64,000 bases of DNA from Eutreptiella sp. 'Long Island Sound 2002' (lineage: Eukaryota; Euglenozoa; Euglenophyceae; Eutreptiales; Eutreptiaceae). A program made the translations under genes and the position numbers. The first letter of the stretch is position 1. Each line of letters starts with the position of its first letter. The notes below the pieces were generated by a model. It was not told the origin of the DNA and ran no database searches. It saw only the letters and a list, made by a program, of their open reading frames with translations. The DNA is taken from positions 165,051,872 to 165,115,871 of the forward strand of contig OZ038380.1 of the NCBI GenBank assembly GCA_964036045.1, given 5' to 3'. Positions 18,501 through 34,100 of the stretch are shown piece after piece.

Positions 18501-21500
18501 ACAAACACTGGAGAAGGAAAATTTTTTTTGCCCCCAAATATGTCATTTGGGACCCTGGTGGAAGCAAGAAGCAAACGGATGCCATCGTTGCATCCGGAAT
18601 GAGTTTTCGAAGTGGGTAGGTACTCACGAAATCATCCAACTCAACGGTATGTCAAAAATATGGCAAAAACAAGGTTTTGACCATAGCCAACCCTACCCTA
18701 AAAACTAAAAAAAAAAAAAAAAAAAGGAGACATGAGAGCATCGGATCACTCAGAGGAGACAGTGGCACCTGGGGGGGGGGGGATGACATTGCATGACAAG
18801 CGTACACAGCGTACACACAAACAATGGAGAAGGAGAATTTTTTTTTGCCCCCAAATATATCATTTGGGACCCTGGTGGAAGCAAGAAGCAAACGGATGCC
18901 ATCGTTGCATCCGGAATGAGTTTTCGAAGTGGGTAGGTACTCACGAAATCCTCTAACTCAACGGTATGTCAAAAATATGGCAAAAACACGGTTTGAACCG
19001 TAGCCAACCCTACCCTAAAAACTAGAAAAAAAAAGAAAAAAAAAAGAGACATGAGAGCATTGGACCACTCAGAGGAGACAGTGGCACCTGGGTGGGGGGG
19101 ATGACATTGCATGACAAGCGTACACATCGTACACACAAACAATGGAGAAGGAGAATTTTTTTTTGCCCCCAAATATGTCATTTGGGACCCTGGTGGAAGC
19201 AAGAAGCAAACGGATGCCATCGTTGCATCCGGAATGACTTTTCGAAGTGGGTAGGTACTCACGAAATCATCCAACTCAACGGTATGTCAAAAATATGGCA
19301 AAAACAAGGTTTTGACCATAGCCAACCCTACCCTAAAAACTATAAAAAAAAAAAGAAAAAGGAGACATGAGAGCTTTGGATCACTCAGAGGAGACAGTGG
19401 CACCTGGGTGGGGGGGATGACATTGCATGACAAGCGTACACAGCGTACACACAAACAATGGAGAAGGAGAATTTTTTTTTGCCCCCAAATATATCATTTG
19501 CGACCCTGGTGGAAGCAAGAAGCAAACGGATGCCATCGTTGCATTCGGAATGAGTTTTCGAAGTGGGTAGGTACTCACGAAATCCTCTAACTCAACGGTA
19601 TGTCAAAAATATGGCAAAAACACGATTTTGACCGTAGCCAACCCTACCCTAAAAACTAGAAGGAAAAAAAAAAAAAGAGACATGAGAGCATTGAATCACT
19701 TCGAGGAGACAGTGGCACCGGGGGGGGGGGGATGACATTGCATGACAAGCGTACACAGCGTACACACAAACAATGGAGAAGGAGGAATTTTTTTTTGCCC
19801 CCAAATATATCATTTGGGACCCTGGTGGAAGCAAGAAGCAAACGGATGCCATCGTTGCATCCGGAATGGGTTTTCGAAGTGGGTAGGTACTCACGAAATC
19901 CTCCAACTCAACGGTATGTCAAAAATATGGCAAAAACACGGTTTTGACCGTAGCCAACCCTACCCTAAAAACTACAAAAAAAACAAAAAAAAAAGAGACA
20001 TGAGAGCATTCGATCACTCAGAGAAGACAGTGGCACCTGGGGGGGGGGGATGACATTGCATGACAAGCGTACACAGCGTACACACAAACAATGGAGAAGG
20101 AGATTTTTTTTTGCCCCCAAATATATCAGTTGGGACCCTGGTGTAAGCAAGAAGCAAACAGATGCCATCGTTGCATCCGAAATGAGTTTTCGAAGTGGGT
20201 AGGTACTCACGAAATCCTCCAACTCAACGGTATGTCAAAAATATGGCAGAAACACGGTTTTGACCGTAGCCAACCCTACCCTAAGAACTAAAAAAAAAGA
20301 AAAAAAAAAGGAGACATGAGAGCATTGGATCACTCAGAGGAGACAGTGGCACCTGGGGGGGGGGGATGACATTGCATGACAAGCGTACACATCGTACACA
20401 CAAACAATGGAGAAGGAGAATTTTTTTTTGCCCCCAAATATGTCATTTGGGACCCTGGTGGAAGCAAGAAGCAAACGGATGCCATCGTTGCATCCGGAAT
20501 GACTTTTCGAAGTGGGTAGGTACTCACGAAATCATCCAACTCAACGGTATGTCAAAAATATGGCAAAAACAAGGTTTTGACCATAGCCAACCCTACCCTA
20601 AAAACTAAAAAAAAAAAAAAAAAAGGAGACATGAGAGCATCGGATAACTCAGAGGAGACAGTGGCACCTGGGGGGGGAGGGATGACATTGCATGACAAGC
20701 GTACACAGCGTACACACAAACAATGGAGAGGGAGAATTTTTTTTTGCCCCCAAATATATCATTTGAGACCCTGGTGGAAGCAAGAAGCAAACGGATGCCA
20801 TCGTTGCATCCGGAATGAGTTTTCAAAGTGGGTAGGTACTCACGAAATCCTCTAACTCAACGGTATGTCAAAAATATGGCAAAAACACGGTTTGAACCGT
20901 AGCCAACCCTACCCTAAAAACTAGAAAGAAAAAAAGAAAAAAAAAGAGACATGAGAGCATTGGACCACTCAGAGGAGACCGTGGCACCTGGGGGGGGGGG
21001 GATGACATTGCATGACAAGCGTACACATCGTACACACAAACAATGGAGAAGGAGAATTTTTTTTTGCCCCCAAATATGTCATTTCGGACCCTGGTGGAAG
21101 CAAGAAGCAAACGGATGCCATCGCTGCATCCGGAATGACTTTTCGAAGTGGGTAGGTACTCACGAAATCCTCCAACTCAACGGTATGTCAAAAATATGGC
21201 AAAAACAAGGTTTTGACCATAGCCAACCCTACCCTGAAAACTAGAAAAAAAAAAAAAAAGGAGACATGAGAGCTTTGGATCACTCAGAGGAGACAGTGGC
21301 ACCTGGGGGGAGGGGGGTGACATTGCATGACAAGGGTACACAGCGTACACACAAACAATGGAGAAGGAGAATTTTTTTTTGCCCCCAAATATATCATTTG
21401 GGACCCTGGTGGAAGCAAGAAGCAAACGGATGCCATCGTTGCATCCGGAATGAGTTTTCGAAGTGGGTAGGTACTCACGAAATCATCCAACTCAACGGTA

Positions 21501-21892
21501 TGTCAAAAATATGGCAAAAACAAGGTTTTGACCATAGCCAACCCTACCCTGAAAACTATAAAAAAAAAAAAGGAAAAGAGACATGAGAGCTTGGGATCAC
21601 TCAGAGGAGACAGTGGCACCTGGGGGGAGGGGGATGACATTGCATGACAAGCGTACACAGCGTACACACAAAAAATGGAGAAGGAGAATTTTTTTTTGCC
21701 CCCAAATATATCATTTGGGACCCTGGTGGAAGCAAGAAGCAAACGGATGCCATCGTTGCATCCGGAATGAGTTTTCGAAGTGGGTAGGTACTCACGAAAT
21801 CCTCCAACTCAACGGTATGTCAAAAATATGGCAAAAACACGATTTTGACCGTAGCCAACCCTACCCTAAAAACTAAAAAAAAAAAAAAAAAA

Positions 21893-23800
21893 GAGACATG
21901 AGAGCATTGGATCACTTCGAGGAGACAGTGGCACCGGGGGGGGGGGGATGACATTGCATGACAAGCGTACACATCGTACACACAAACAATGGAGAAGGAG
22001 AATTTTTTTTTGCCCCCAAATATATCATTTGGGACCCTGGTGGAAGCAAGAAGCAAACGGATGCCATCGTTGCATCCGGAATGAGTTTTTCGAAGTGGGT
22101 AGGTACTCACAAAGTCGTCCAACTCAACGGTATGTCAAAAATATGGCAAAAACAAGGTTTTGACAATAGCCAACCCTAGCCTGAAAACTAAAAAAAACTA
22201 AAAAAAATAAAAAAAAAAAGGAGACATGAGAGCATCGGATCACTCAGAGGAGACAGTGGCACCTGGGAGGGGGGGGATGACATTGCATGACACGCGTACA
22301 CAGCGTACACACAAACAATGGAGAAGGAGAATTTTTTTTGCCCCCAAATATATCAGTTGGGACCCTGGTGGAAGCAAGAAGCAAACAGATGCCATCGTTG
22401 CATGCGAAATGAGTTTTCCAAGTGGGTAGGTACTCACGAAATCCTCCAACTCAACGGTATGTCAAAAATATGGCAAAAACACGGTTTTGACCGTAGCCAA
22501 CCCTACCCTAAGAACTATAAAAAAAAAAAAAGGAGACATGAGAGCATTGGATGACTCAGAGGAGATTGTGGCACCTGGGGGGGGGGGATGACATTGCATG
22601 ACAAGCGTACACAGCGTACACACAAACAATGGAGAAGGAGAATTTTTTTTTGCCCCCAAATATATCATTTGGGACCCTGGTGGAAGCAAGAAGCAAACGG
22701 ATGCCATCGTTGCATCCGGAATGAGTTTTCGAAGTGGGTAGGTACTCACGAAATCCTCCAACTCAACGGTATGTCAAAAATATGGCAAAAACACGATTTT
22801 GACCGTAGCCAACCCTACCCTAAAAACTAAAAAAAAAAAAAAAAAAAAGAGACATGAGAGCATTGGATCACTTCGAGGAGACAGTGGCACCGGGGGGGGG
22901 GGGGATGACATTGCATGACAAGCGTACACATCGTACACACAAACAATGGAGAAGGAAAATTTTTCTTTTGCCCCCAAATATATCATTTGGGACCCTGGTG
23001 GAAGCAAGAAGCAAACGGATGCCATCGTTGCATCCGGAATGAGTTTTTCGAAGTGGGTAGGTACTCACAAAGTCGTCCAACTCAACGGTATGTCAAAAAT
23101 ATGGCAAAAACAAGGTTTTGACAATAGCCAACCCTAGCCTGAAAACTAAAAAAAACTAAAAAAAAAAAAAAAAAAGGAGACATGAGAGCATCGGATCACT
23201 CAGAGGAGACAGTGGCACCTGGGAGGGGGGGGATGACATTGCATGACACGCGTACACAGCGTACACACAAACAATGGAGAAGGAGAATTTTTTTTGCCCC
23301 CAAATATATCAGTTGGGACCCTGGTGGAAGCAAGAAGCAAACAGATGCCATCGTTGCATGCGAAATGAGTTTTCCAAGTGGGTAGGTACTCACGAAATCC
23401 TCCAACTCAACGGTATGTCAAAAATATGGCAAAAACACGGTTTTGACCGTAGCCAACCCTACCCTAAGAACTATATAAAAAAAAAAAGGAGACATGAGAG
23501 CATTGGATGACTCAGAGGAGATTGTGGCACCTGGGGGGGGGGGATGACATTGCATGACAAGCGTACACAGCGTACACACAAACAATGGAGAAGGAGAATT
23601 TTTTTTGCCGCCAGATATATCATTTGGGACCCTGGTGGAAGCAAGAAGCAAACTAATGCCATCGTTGCATCCGGAATGAGTTTTCGAAGTGGGTAGGTAC
23701 TCACGAAATCATCCAACTCAACGGTATGTCAAAAATATGGCAAAAACAAGGTTTTGACCATAGCCAACCCTACCCTAAAAACTAAAAAGAAAAAAAAAAG
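21893..23800. repeat. Three-unit higher-order duplication (956-bp period)
   Basis: Diagnostic variants CACTTCGAGG, ACAAAGTCGTCC, GACAATAGCCAACCCTAGCC, GACACGCGTAC and GTTTTCCAAGTGGG recur in the same order 956 bp apart (for example 22,226 and 23,182), so a trimer was duplicated recently. Confidence 0.85.
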
Positions 23801-26800
23801 GAGACATGAGAGCATCGGATCACTCAGAGGAGACAGTGGCACCTGGGGGGGGAGGGATGACATTGCATGACAAGCGTACACAGCGTACACACAAACAATG
23901 GAGAAGGAGAATTTTTTTTTGCCCCCAAATATATCATTTGGGACCCTGGTGGAAGCAAGAAGCAAACGGATGCCATCGTTGCATCCGGAATGAGTTTTCG
24001 AAGTGGGTAGGTACTCACAAAATCCTCTAACTCAACAGTATGTCAAAAATATGGCAAAAACACGGTTTTGACCGTAGCCAACCCTACCCTAAAAACTACA
24101 AAAAAAAACAAAAAAAAAGATACATGAGAGCATTCGATCACTCAGAGGAGACAGTGGCACCTGGGGGGGGGGGAGGACATTGCATGACAAGCGTACACAG
24201 CGTACACACAAACAATGGAGAAGGAGAATTTTTTTTGCCCCCAAATATATCAGTTGGGACCCTGGTGGAAGCAAGAAGCAAACAGATGCCATCGTTGCAT
24301 GCGAAATGAGTTTTCGCAGTGGGTAGGTACTCACGAAATCCTCCAACTCAACGGTATGTCAAAAATATGGCAAAAACAAGGTTTTGACCGTAGCCAACCC
24401 TACCCTAAGAACTATATAAAAAAAAAAAAAAAGGAGACATGAGAGCATTGGATCACTCAGAGGAGACAGTGGCACCTGGGGGGGGAGGGATGACATTGCA
24501 TGACAAGCGTACACAGCGTACACACAAACAATGGAGAAGGAGAATTTTTTTTTGCCCCCAAATATATCATTTGGGACCCTGGTGAAAGCAAGAAGCAAAC
24601 AGATGCCATCGTTGCATCCGGAATGAGTTTTCGAAGTGGGTAGGTACTCACGAAATCCTCTAACTCAACGGTATGTCAAAAATATGGCAAAAACACGGTT
24701 TTGACCGTAGCCAACCCTGCCCTAAAAACTAAAAAAAAAAAAGAAAAAAAAAGAGACATGAGAGCATTGGACCACTCAGAGGAGACAGTGGCAGCTGGGG
24801 GGGGGGAGGACATTGCAAGATAAGCGTACACATCGTACACACAAACAACGGAGAAGGAGAATTTTTTTTTGCCCCCAAATATGTCATTTGGGACCCTGGT
24901 GGAAGCAAGAAGCAAACGGATGCCATCGTTGCATCCGGAATGACTTTTCGAAGTGGGTAGGTACTCACGAAATCATCCAAGTCAACGGTATGTCAAAAAT
25001 ATGGCAAAAACAAGGCTTTGACCATAGTCAACCCTACCCTAAAAACTAAAAAAAAAAAAAAAAAAAGGAGACATGAGAGCATCGGATCACTCAGAGGAGA
25101 CAGTGGCACCTGGGGGGGGAGGGATGACATTGCATGACAAGCGTACACAGCGTACACACAAACAATGGAGAAGGAGAATTTTTTTTTGCCCCCAAATATA
25201 TCATTTGAGACCCTGGTTGAAGCAAGAAGCAAACGGATGCCATCGTTGCATCCGGAATGAGTTTTCGAAGTGGGTAGGTACTCACGAAATCCTCTAACTC
25301 AACGGTATGTCAAAAATATGGCAATAACACGGTTTGAACCGTAGCCAACCCTACCCTAAAAACTAGAAAAAAAAAGAAAAAACAAGAGACATGAGAGCAT
25401 TGGACCACTCAGAGGAGACAGTGGCACCTGGGGGGGGGGGGATGACATTGCATGACAAGCGTACACATCGTACACACAAACAATGGAGAAGGAGAATTTT
25501 TTTTTGCCCCCAAAATATGTCATTTGGGACCCTGGTGGAAGCAAGAAGCAAACGGATGCCATCGTTGCATCCGGAATGAGTTTTCGAAGTGGGTAGGTAC
25601 TCACGAAATCCTCCAACTCAACGGTATGTCAAAAATATGGCAAAAACAGGGTTTTGACCATAGCCAACCCTACCCTAAAAACTAAAAAAAAAAAAAAACA
25701 AGGAGACATGAGAGCATCGGATCACTCAGAGGAGACAGTGGCACCTGGGGGGGGAGGGATGATGTTGCATGACAAGCGTACACAGCGTACACACAAACAA
25801 TGGAGAAGGAGAATTTTTTTTTGCCCCCAAATATATCATTTGGGACCCTGGTGGAAGCAAGAAGCAAACGGATGCCATCGTTGCATCCGGAATGAGTTTT
25901 CGAAGTGGGTAGGTACTCACGAAATCCTCTAACTCAACGGTATGTCAAAAATATGGCAAAAACACGGTTTGAACCGTAGCCAACCCTACCCTAAAAACTA
26001 AAAAAAAAAAAAAAAAAAGAGACATGAGAGCATTGGATCACTAAGAGGGGACAGCGGCACCTGGGGGGGGGGGGGATACATTGCATGACAAGCGTACACA
26101 TCGTACACACAAACAATGGAGAAGGAGAATTTTTTTTTGCCCCCAAATATATCATTTGGGACCCTGGTGGAAGCAAGAAGCAAACGGATGCCATCGTCGC
26201 ATCCGGAATGAGTTTTCGAAGTGGGTAGGTACTCACGAAATCATCCAACTCAACGGTATGTCAAAAATATGGCAAAAACAAGGTTTTGACCATAGCCAAC
26301 CCTACCCTAAAAACTAAAAAAAAGAAAGAAAAAAAAAAAAGAAAGGAGACATGAGAGCATCGGATCACTCAGAGGAGACAGTGGCACCTGGGGGGGGGGG
26401 GTGAAATTGCATGACAAGCGTACACAGCGTACACACAAACAATGGAGAAGGAGAACTTTTTTTTGCCCCCAAATATATCATTTGGGACCCTGGTGGAAGC
26501 AAGAAGCAAACGGATGCCATCGTTGCATCCGGAATGAGTTTTCGAAGTGGGTAGGTACTCACGAAATCCTCCAACGCAACGGTATGTCAAAAATATGGCA
26601 AAAACACGATTTTGAACGTAGCCAACCCTACCCTAAAAACTAAAAAAAAAAAAAAAAAAGAGACATGAGAGCATTGAATCACTTCGAGGAGACAGTGGCA
26701 CCGGGGGAGGGGGGGGATGACATTGCATGACAAGCGTACACAGCGTACACACAAACAAGGGAGAAGGAGAATTTTTTTTTGCCCCCAAATATATCATTTG

Positions 26801-27299
26801 GGACCCTGGTGGAAGCAAGAAGCAAACAGATGCCATCGTTGCATCCGGAATGAGTTTTCGAAGTGGGTAGGTACTCACGAAATCCTCTAACTCAACGGTA
26901 TGTCAAAAATATGGCAAAAACATGATTTTGACCGTAGCCAACCCTACCCTAAAAACTAAAAAAAAAAAAAAAAAAAGAGACATGAGAGCATTGGATCACT
27001 CAGAGGAGACAGTGGCACCTGGGGGGGGGGGGGGTGACATTGCATGACAAGCGTACACAGCGTACACAAAAACAATGGAGAGGGAGAATTTTTTTTTGCC
27101 CCCAAATATATCATTTGGGACCCTGGTGGAAGCAAGAAGCAAACGGATGCCATCGTTGCATCCGGAATGAGTTTTCGAAGTGGGTAGGTACTCACGAAAT
27201 CCTCCAACTCAACGGTATGTCAAAAATATGGCAAAAACACGGTTTTGACCGTAGCCAACCCTACCCTAAAAACTAAAAATAAAGTAAAAAAAAAAAAAA

Positions 27300-30200
27300 G
27301 AGACATGAGAGCATTGGATCACTCAGAGGAGATTGTGGCACCTGGGGGGGGGGGTGACATCGCATGACAAGCGTACACAACGTACACACAAACAATGGAG
27401 AAGGAGAATTTTCTTTGCCCCCAAATATATCATTTGGGACCCTGGTGGAAGCAAGAAGCAAACGGATGCCATCGTTGCATCCGGAATGGGTTTTCGAAGT
27501 GGGTAGGTACTCACGAAATCATCCAACTGAACGGTATGTCAAAAATATGGCAAAAACAAGGTTTTGACCATAGCCAACCCTACCCTAAAAACTAAAAAAA
27601 AAAAAAAAAAAAGGAGACATGAGAGCATCGGATCACTCAGAGGAGACAGTGGCACCTGGGGGGGGAGGGATGACATTGCATGACAAGCGTACACAGCGTA
27701 CACACAAACAATGGAGAAGGAGAATTTTTTTTTGCCCCCAAATATATCATTTGGGACCCTGTGGGAAGCAAGAAGCAAACGGATGCCATCGTTGCATCCG
27801 GAATGAGTTTTCGAAGTGGGTAGGTACTCACGAAATCCTCTAACTCAACGGTATGTCAAAAATATGGCAAAAACAAGGTTTTGACCATAGCCAACCCTAC
27901 CCTAAAAACTAAAAAAAAAAAAAAAAAAGAGACACGAGAGCATTGGATCACTCAGAGGAGACAGCGGCACGTGGGGGGGGGGGATGACATTGCATGACAA
28001 GCGTACACATCGTACACACAAACAATGGAGAAGGAGAATTTTTTTTTGCCCCCAAATATATCATTTGGGACCCTGGTGGAAGCAAGAAGCAAACGGATGC
28101 CATCGTCGCATCCGGAATGAGTTTTCGAAGTGGGTAGGTACTCACGAAATCATCCAACTCAACGGTATGTCAAAAATATGGCAAAAACAAGGTTTTGACC
28201 ATAGCCAACCCTACCCTAAAAACTAAAAAAAAGAAAGAAAAAAAAAAGAAAGGAGACATGAGAGCATCGGATCACTCAGAGGAGACAGTGGCACCTGGGG
28301 GGGGGGATGACATTGCATGACAAGCGTACACAGCGTACACACAAACAATGGAGAAGGAGAATTTTTTTTTGCCCCCAAATATATCATTTGGGACCCTGGT
28401 GGAAGCAAGAAGCAAACGGATGCCATCGTTGCATCCGGAATGAGTTTTCGAAGTGGGTAGGTACTCACGAAATCCTCTAACTCAACGGTATGTCAAAAAT
28501 ATGGCAAAAATACGGATTTGACCGTAGCCAACCCTACCCTAAAAACTAAAAAAAAAAAATAAAAAAAAAAGAGACATGAGAGCATTGAATCACTTCGAGG
28601 AGACAGTGGCACCGGGGGGGGGGGATGACATTGCATGACAAGCGTACACAGCGTACACACAAACAATGGAGAAGGAGAATTTTTTTTTGCCCCCAAATAT
28701 ATCATTTGGGACCCTGGTGGAAGCAAGAAGCAAACGGATGCCATCGTTGCATCCGAATGAGTTTTCGAAGTGGGTAGGTACTCACGAAATCCTGTAACTC
28801 AACGGTATGTCAAAAATATGGCAAAAACACGATTTTGACCGTAGCCAACCCTACCCTAAAAACAAAAAAAAAAAAAAAAGAGAGACATGAGAGCATTGGA
28901 TCACTCAGAGGAGACAGTGGCACATAGGGGGGGGGGGATGACATTGCATGACAAGCGTACACAGCGTACACACAAACAATGGAGAGGGAGAATTTTTTTT
29001 TGCCCCCAAAAATATCATTTGGGACCCTGGTGGAAGCAAGAAGCAAACGGATGCCATCGTTGCATCCGGAATGAGTTTTCGAAGTGGGTAGGTACTCACG
29101 AAATCCTCCAACTCAACGGTATGTCAAAAATATGGCAAAAACACGGTTTTGACCGTACCCAACCCTACCCTAAAAACTAAAAATAAAGTAAAAAAAGAAA
29201 AAAAGAGACATGAGAGCATTGGATCACTCAGAGGAGATTGTGGCACCTGGGGGGGGGGGTGACATCGCATGACAAGCGTACACAACGTACACACAAAAAA
29301 TGGAGAAGGACAATTTTCTTTGCCCCCAAATATATCATTTGGGACCCTGGTGGAAGCAAGAAGCAAACGGATGCCATCGTTGCATCCGGAATGGGTTTTC
29401 GAAGTGGGTAGGTACTCACGAAATCATCCAACTGAACGGTATGTCAAAAATATGGCAAAAACAAGGTTTTGACCATAGCCAACCCTACCCTAAAAACTAA
29501 AAAAAAAAAAAAAAAAAAGGAGACATGAGAGCATCGGATCACTCAGAGGAGACAGTGGCACCTGGGGGGGGAGGGATGACATTGCATCACAAGCGTACAC
29601 AGCGTACACACAAACAATGGAGAAGGAGAATTTTTTTTTGCCCCCAAATATATCATTTGGGACCCTGTGGGAAGCAAGAAGCAAACGGATGCCATCGTTG
29701 CATCCGGAATGAGTTTTCGAAGTGGGTAGGTACTCACGAAATCCTCTAACTCAACGGTATGTCAAAAATATGGCAAAAACAGGGTTTTGACCGTAGCCAA
29801 CCCTACCCTAAAAACTAAAAAAAAAAAAACAAAAAGAGACATGAGAGCATTGGATCACTCAGAGGAGACAGCGGCACCTGGGGGGGGGGGATGACATTGC
29901 ATGACAAGCGTACACATCGTACACACAAACAATGGAGAAGGAGAATTTTTTTTTGCCCCCAAATATATCATTTGGGACCCTGGTGGAAGCAAGAAGCAAA
30001 CGGATGCCATCGTCGCATCCGGAATGACTTTTCGAAGTGGGTAGGTACTCACGAAATCCTCTAACTCAACGGTATGTCAAAAATATGGCAAAAACACGGA
30101 TTTGACCGTAGCCAACCCTACCCTAAAAATTAAAGAAAAAAAAGAAAAAAAAAAAAGAGACATGAGAGCATTGAATCACTTCGAGGAGACAGTGGCACCG

Positions 30201-31100
30201 GGGGGGGGGGGATGACATTGCATGACAAGCGTACACAGCGTACACACAAACAATGGAGAAGGAGAATTTTTTTTTGCCCCCAAATATATCATTTGGGACC
30301 CTGGTGGAAGCAAGAAGCAAACGGATGCCATCGTTGCATCCGAATGAGTTTTCGAAGTGGGTAGGTACTCACGAAATCCTCTAACTCAACGGTATGTCAA
30401 AAATATGGCAAAAACACGATTTTGACCGTAGCCAACCCTACCCTAAAAACTTAAAAAAAAAAAAAAAAAAGAGACATGAGAGCATTGGATCACTCAGAGG
30501 AGACAGTGGCACCTAGGGGGGGGGGGGGATGACATTGCATGACAAGCGTACACAGCGTACACACAAACAATGGAGAGGGAGAATTTTTTTTTGCCCCCAA
30601 ATATATCATTTGGGACCCTGGTGGAAGCAAGAAGCAAACGGATGCCATCGTTGCATCCGGAATGAGTTTTCGAAGTGGGTGGGTACTCACGAAATCCTCC
30701 AACTCAACGGTATGTCAAAAATATGGCAAAAACACGGTTTTGACCGTAGCCAACCCTACCCTAAAAACTAAAAATAAAGTAAAAAAAAAAAAAAAGAGAC
30801 ATGAGAGCATTGGATCACCCAGAGGAGATTGTGGCACCTGGGGGGGGGGGGTGACATCGCATGACAAGCGTACACAACGTACACACAAACAATGGAGAAG
30901 GAGAATTTTCTTTGCCCCCAAATATATCATTTGGGACCCTGGTGGAAGCAAGAAGCAAACGGATGCCATCGTTGCATCCGGAATGGGTTTTCGAAGTGGG
31001 TAGGTACTCACGAAATCATCCAACTGAACGGTATGTCAAAAATATGGCAAAAACAAGGTTTTGACCATAGCCAACCCTACCCTAAAAACTAAAAAAAAAA
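27300..31100. repeat. Higher-order repeat marked by the AAATAAAGTAAAA spacer
   Basis: Units beginning after an AAATAAAGTAAAA spacer and containing GAGGAGATTGTGG, GACATCGCATGAC and ACACAACGTACAC occur at about 27,300, 29,205 and 30,795. Spacings are about six and five units. The same unit type recurs at 32,700 and 33,020. Confidence 0.75.
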
Positions 31101-34100
31101 AAAAAAAAGGAGACACGAGAGCATCGGATCACTCAGAGGAGACAGTGGCACCTGGGGGGGGAGGGATGACATTGCATGACAAGCGTACACAGCGTACACA
31201 CAAACAATGGAGAAGGAGAATTTTTTTTTGCCCCCAAATATATCATTTGGGACCCTGGTGGAAGCAAGAAGCAAACGGATGCCATCGTTGCATCCGGAAT
31301 GAGTTTTCGAAGTGGGTAGGTACTCACGAAATCCTCTAACTCAACGGTATGTCAAAAATATGGCAAAAACACGGTTTTGACCGTAGCCAACCCTACCCTA
31401 AAAACTAAAAAAAAAAAAAAAAAGAGACATGAGAGCATTGGATCACTCAGAGGAGACAGCGGCACCTGGGGGGGGGGGATGACATTGCATGACAAGCGTA
31501 CACATCGTACACACAAACAATGGAGAAGGAGAATTTTTTTTTGCCCCCAAATATATCATTTGGGACCCTGGTGGAAGCAAGAAGCAAACAGATGCCATCG
31601 TCGCACCCGGAATGAGTTTTCGAAGTGGGTAGGTACTCACGAAATCATCCAACTCAACGGTATGTCAAAAATATGGCAAAAACAAGGTTTTGACCATAGC
31701 CAACCCTACCCTAAAAACTAAAAAAAAGAAAGAAAAAAAAAAAGAAAGGAGACATGAGAGCATCGGATCACTCAGAGGAGACAGTGGCACCTGGGGGGGG
31801 GGGATGACATTGCATGACAAGCGTACACAGCGTACACACAAACAATGGAGAAGGAGAATTTTTTTTTGCCCCCAAATATATCATTTGGGACCCTGGTGGA
31901 AGCAAGAAGCAAACGGATGCCATCGTTGCATCCGGAATGAGTTTTTCGAAGTGGGTAGGTACTCACGAAATCCTCTAACTCAACGGTATGTCAAAAATAT
32001 GGCAAAAACACGGATTTGACCGTAGCCAACCCTACCCTAAAAACTAAAAAAAAAAAAAAAAAAAAAAGAGACATGAGAGCATTGAATCACTTCGAGGAGA
32101 CAGTGGCACCGGGGGGGGGGGGATGACATTGCATGACAAGCGTACACAGCGTACACACAAACAATGGAGAAGGAGAATTTTTTTTTGCCCCCAAATATAT
32201 CATTTGGGACCCTGGTGGAAGCAAGAAGCAAACGGATGCCATCGTTGCATCCGAATGAGTTTTCGAAGTGGGTAGGTACTCACGAAATCCTCTAACTCAA
32301 CGGTATGTCAAAAATATGGCAAAAACACGATTTTGACCGTAGCCAACCCTACCCTAAAAACTAAAAAAAAAAAAAAAAAAAAAGAGACATGAGAGCATTG
32401 TATCACTCAGAGGAGACAGTGGCACCTAGGGGGGGGGGGATGACATTGCATGACAAGCGTACACAGCGTACACACAAACAATGGAGAGGGAGAATTTTTT
32501 TTTGCCCCCAAATATATCATTTGGGACCCTGGTGGAAGCAAGAAGCAAACGGATGCCATCGTTGCATCCGGAATGAGTTTTCGAAGTGGGTAGGTACTCA
32601 CGAAATCCTCCAACTCAACGGTATGTCAAAAATATGGCAAAAACACGGTTTTGACCGTAGCCAACCCTACCCTAAAAACTAAAAATAAAGTAAAAAAAAA
32701 AAAAGAGACATGAGAGCATTGGATCACTCAGAGGAGATTGTGGCACCTGGGGGGGGGGGTGACATCGCATGACAAGCGTACACAACGTACACACAAACAA
32801 TGGAGAAGGAGAATTTTTTTTGCCCCCAAATATATCATTTGGGACCCTGGTGGAAGCAAGAAGCAAACGGATGCCATCGTTGCATCCGGAATGAGTTTTC
32901 GAAGTGGGTAGGTACGCACGAAATCCTCCAACTCAACGGTATGTCAAAAATATGGCAAAAACACGGTTTTGACCGTAGCCAACCCTACCCTAAAAACTAA
33001 AAATAAAGTAAAAAAAAAAAAAAAGAGACATGAGAGCATTGGATCACTCAGAGGAGATTGTGGCACCTGGGGGGGGGGGGTGACATCGCATGACAAGCGT
33101 ACACAACGTACACACAAACAATGGAGAAGGAGAATTTTTTTTGCCCCCAAATATATCATTTGGGACCCTGGTGGAAGCAAGAAGCAAACGGATGCCATCG
33201 TTGCATCCGGAATGAGTTTTCGAAGTGGGTAGGTACTCACGAAATCATCCAACTGAACGGTATGTTAAAAATATGGCAAAAACAAGGTTTTGACCATAGC
33301 CAACCCTACCCTGAAAACTAAAAAAAAAAAAAAAAAAGGAGACATGAGACCATCGGATCACTCAGAGGAGACAGTGGCACCTGGGGGGGGAGGGATGACA
33401 TTGCATGACAAGCGTACACAGCGTACACACAAACAATGGAGAAGGAGAATTTTTTTTTGCCCCCAAATATATCATTTGGGACCCTGGTGGAAGCAAGAAG
33501 CAAACGGATGCCATCGTTGCACCCGGAATGAGTTTTCGAAGTGGGTAGGTACTCACGAAATCCTCCAACTCAACGGTATGTCAAAAATATGGCAAAAACA
33601 AGGTTTTGACCATAGCCAACCCTACCCTAAAAACTAAAAAAAAAAAAAAAAAAAAAAAAGAGACATGAGAGCATTGGATCACTCAGAGGAGACAGCGGCA
33701 CCTGGGGGGGGGGGGGGGTTGACGTTGCATGACAAGTGTACACATCGTACACACAAACAATGGAGAAGGAGAATTTTTTTTTGCCCCCAATAATATCATT
33801 TGGGACCCTGGTGGAAGCAAGAAGCAAACGGATGCCATCGTTGCATCCGGAATGAGTTTTCGAAGTGGGTAGGTACTCACGAAATCATCCAACTCAACGG
33901 TATGTCAAAAATATGGCAAAAACAAGGTTTTGACCATAGCCAACCCTACCCTAAAAACTAAAAAAAAAAAAAAAAAGGAGACATGAGAGCATCGGATCAC
34001 TCAGAGGAGACAGTGGCACCTGGGGGGGGAGGGATGACATTGCATGACAAGCGTACACAGCGTACACACAAACAATGGAGAAGGTGAATTTTTTTTTGCC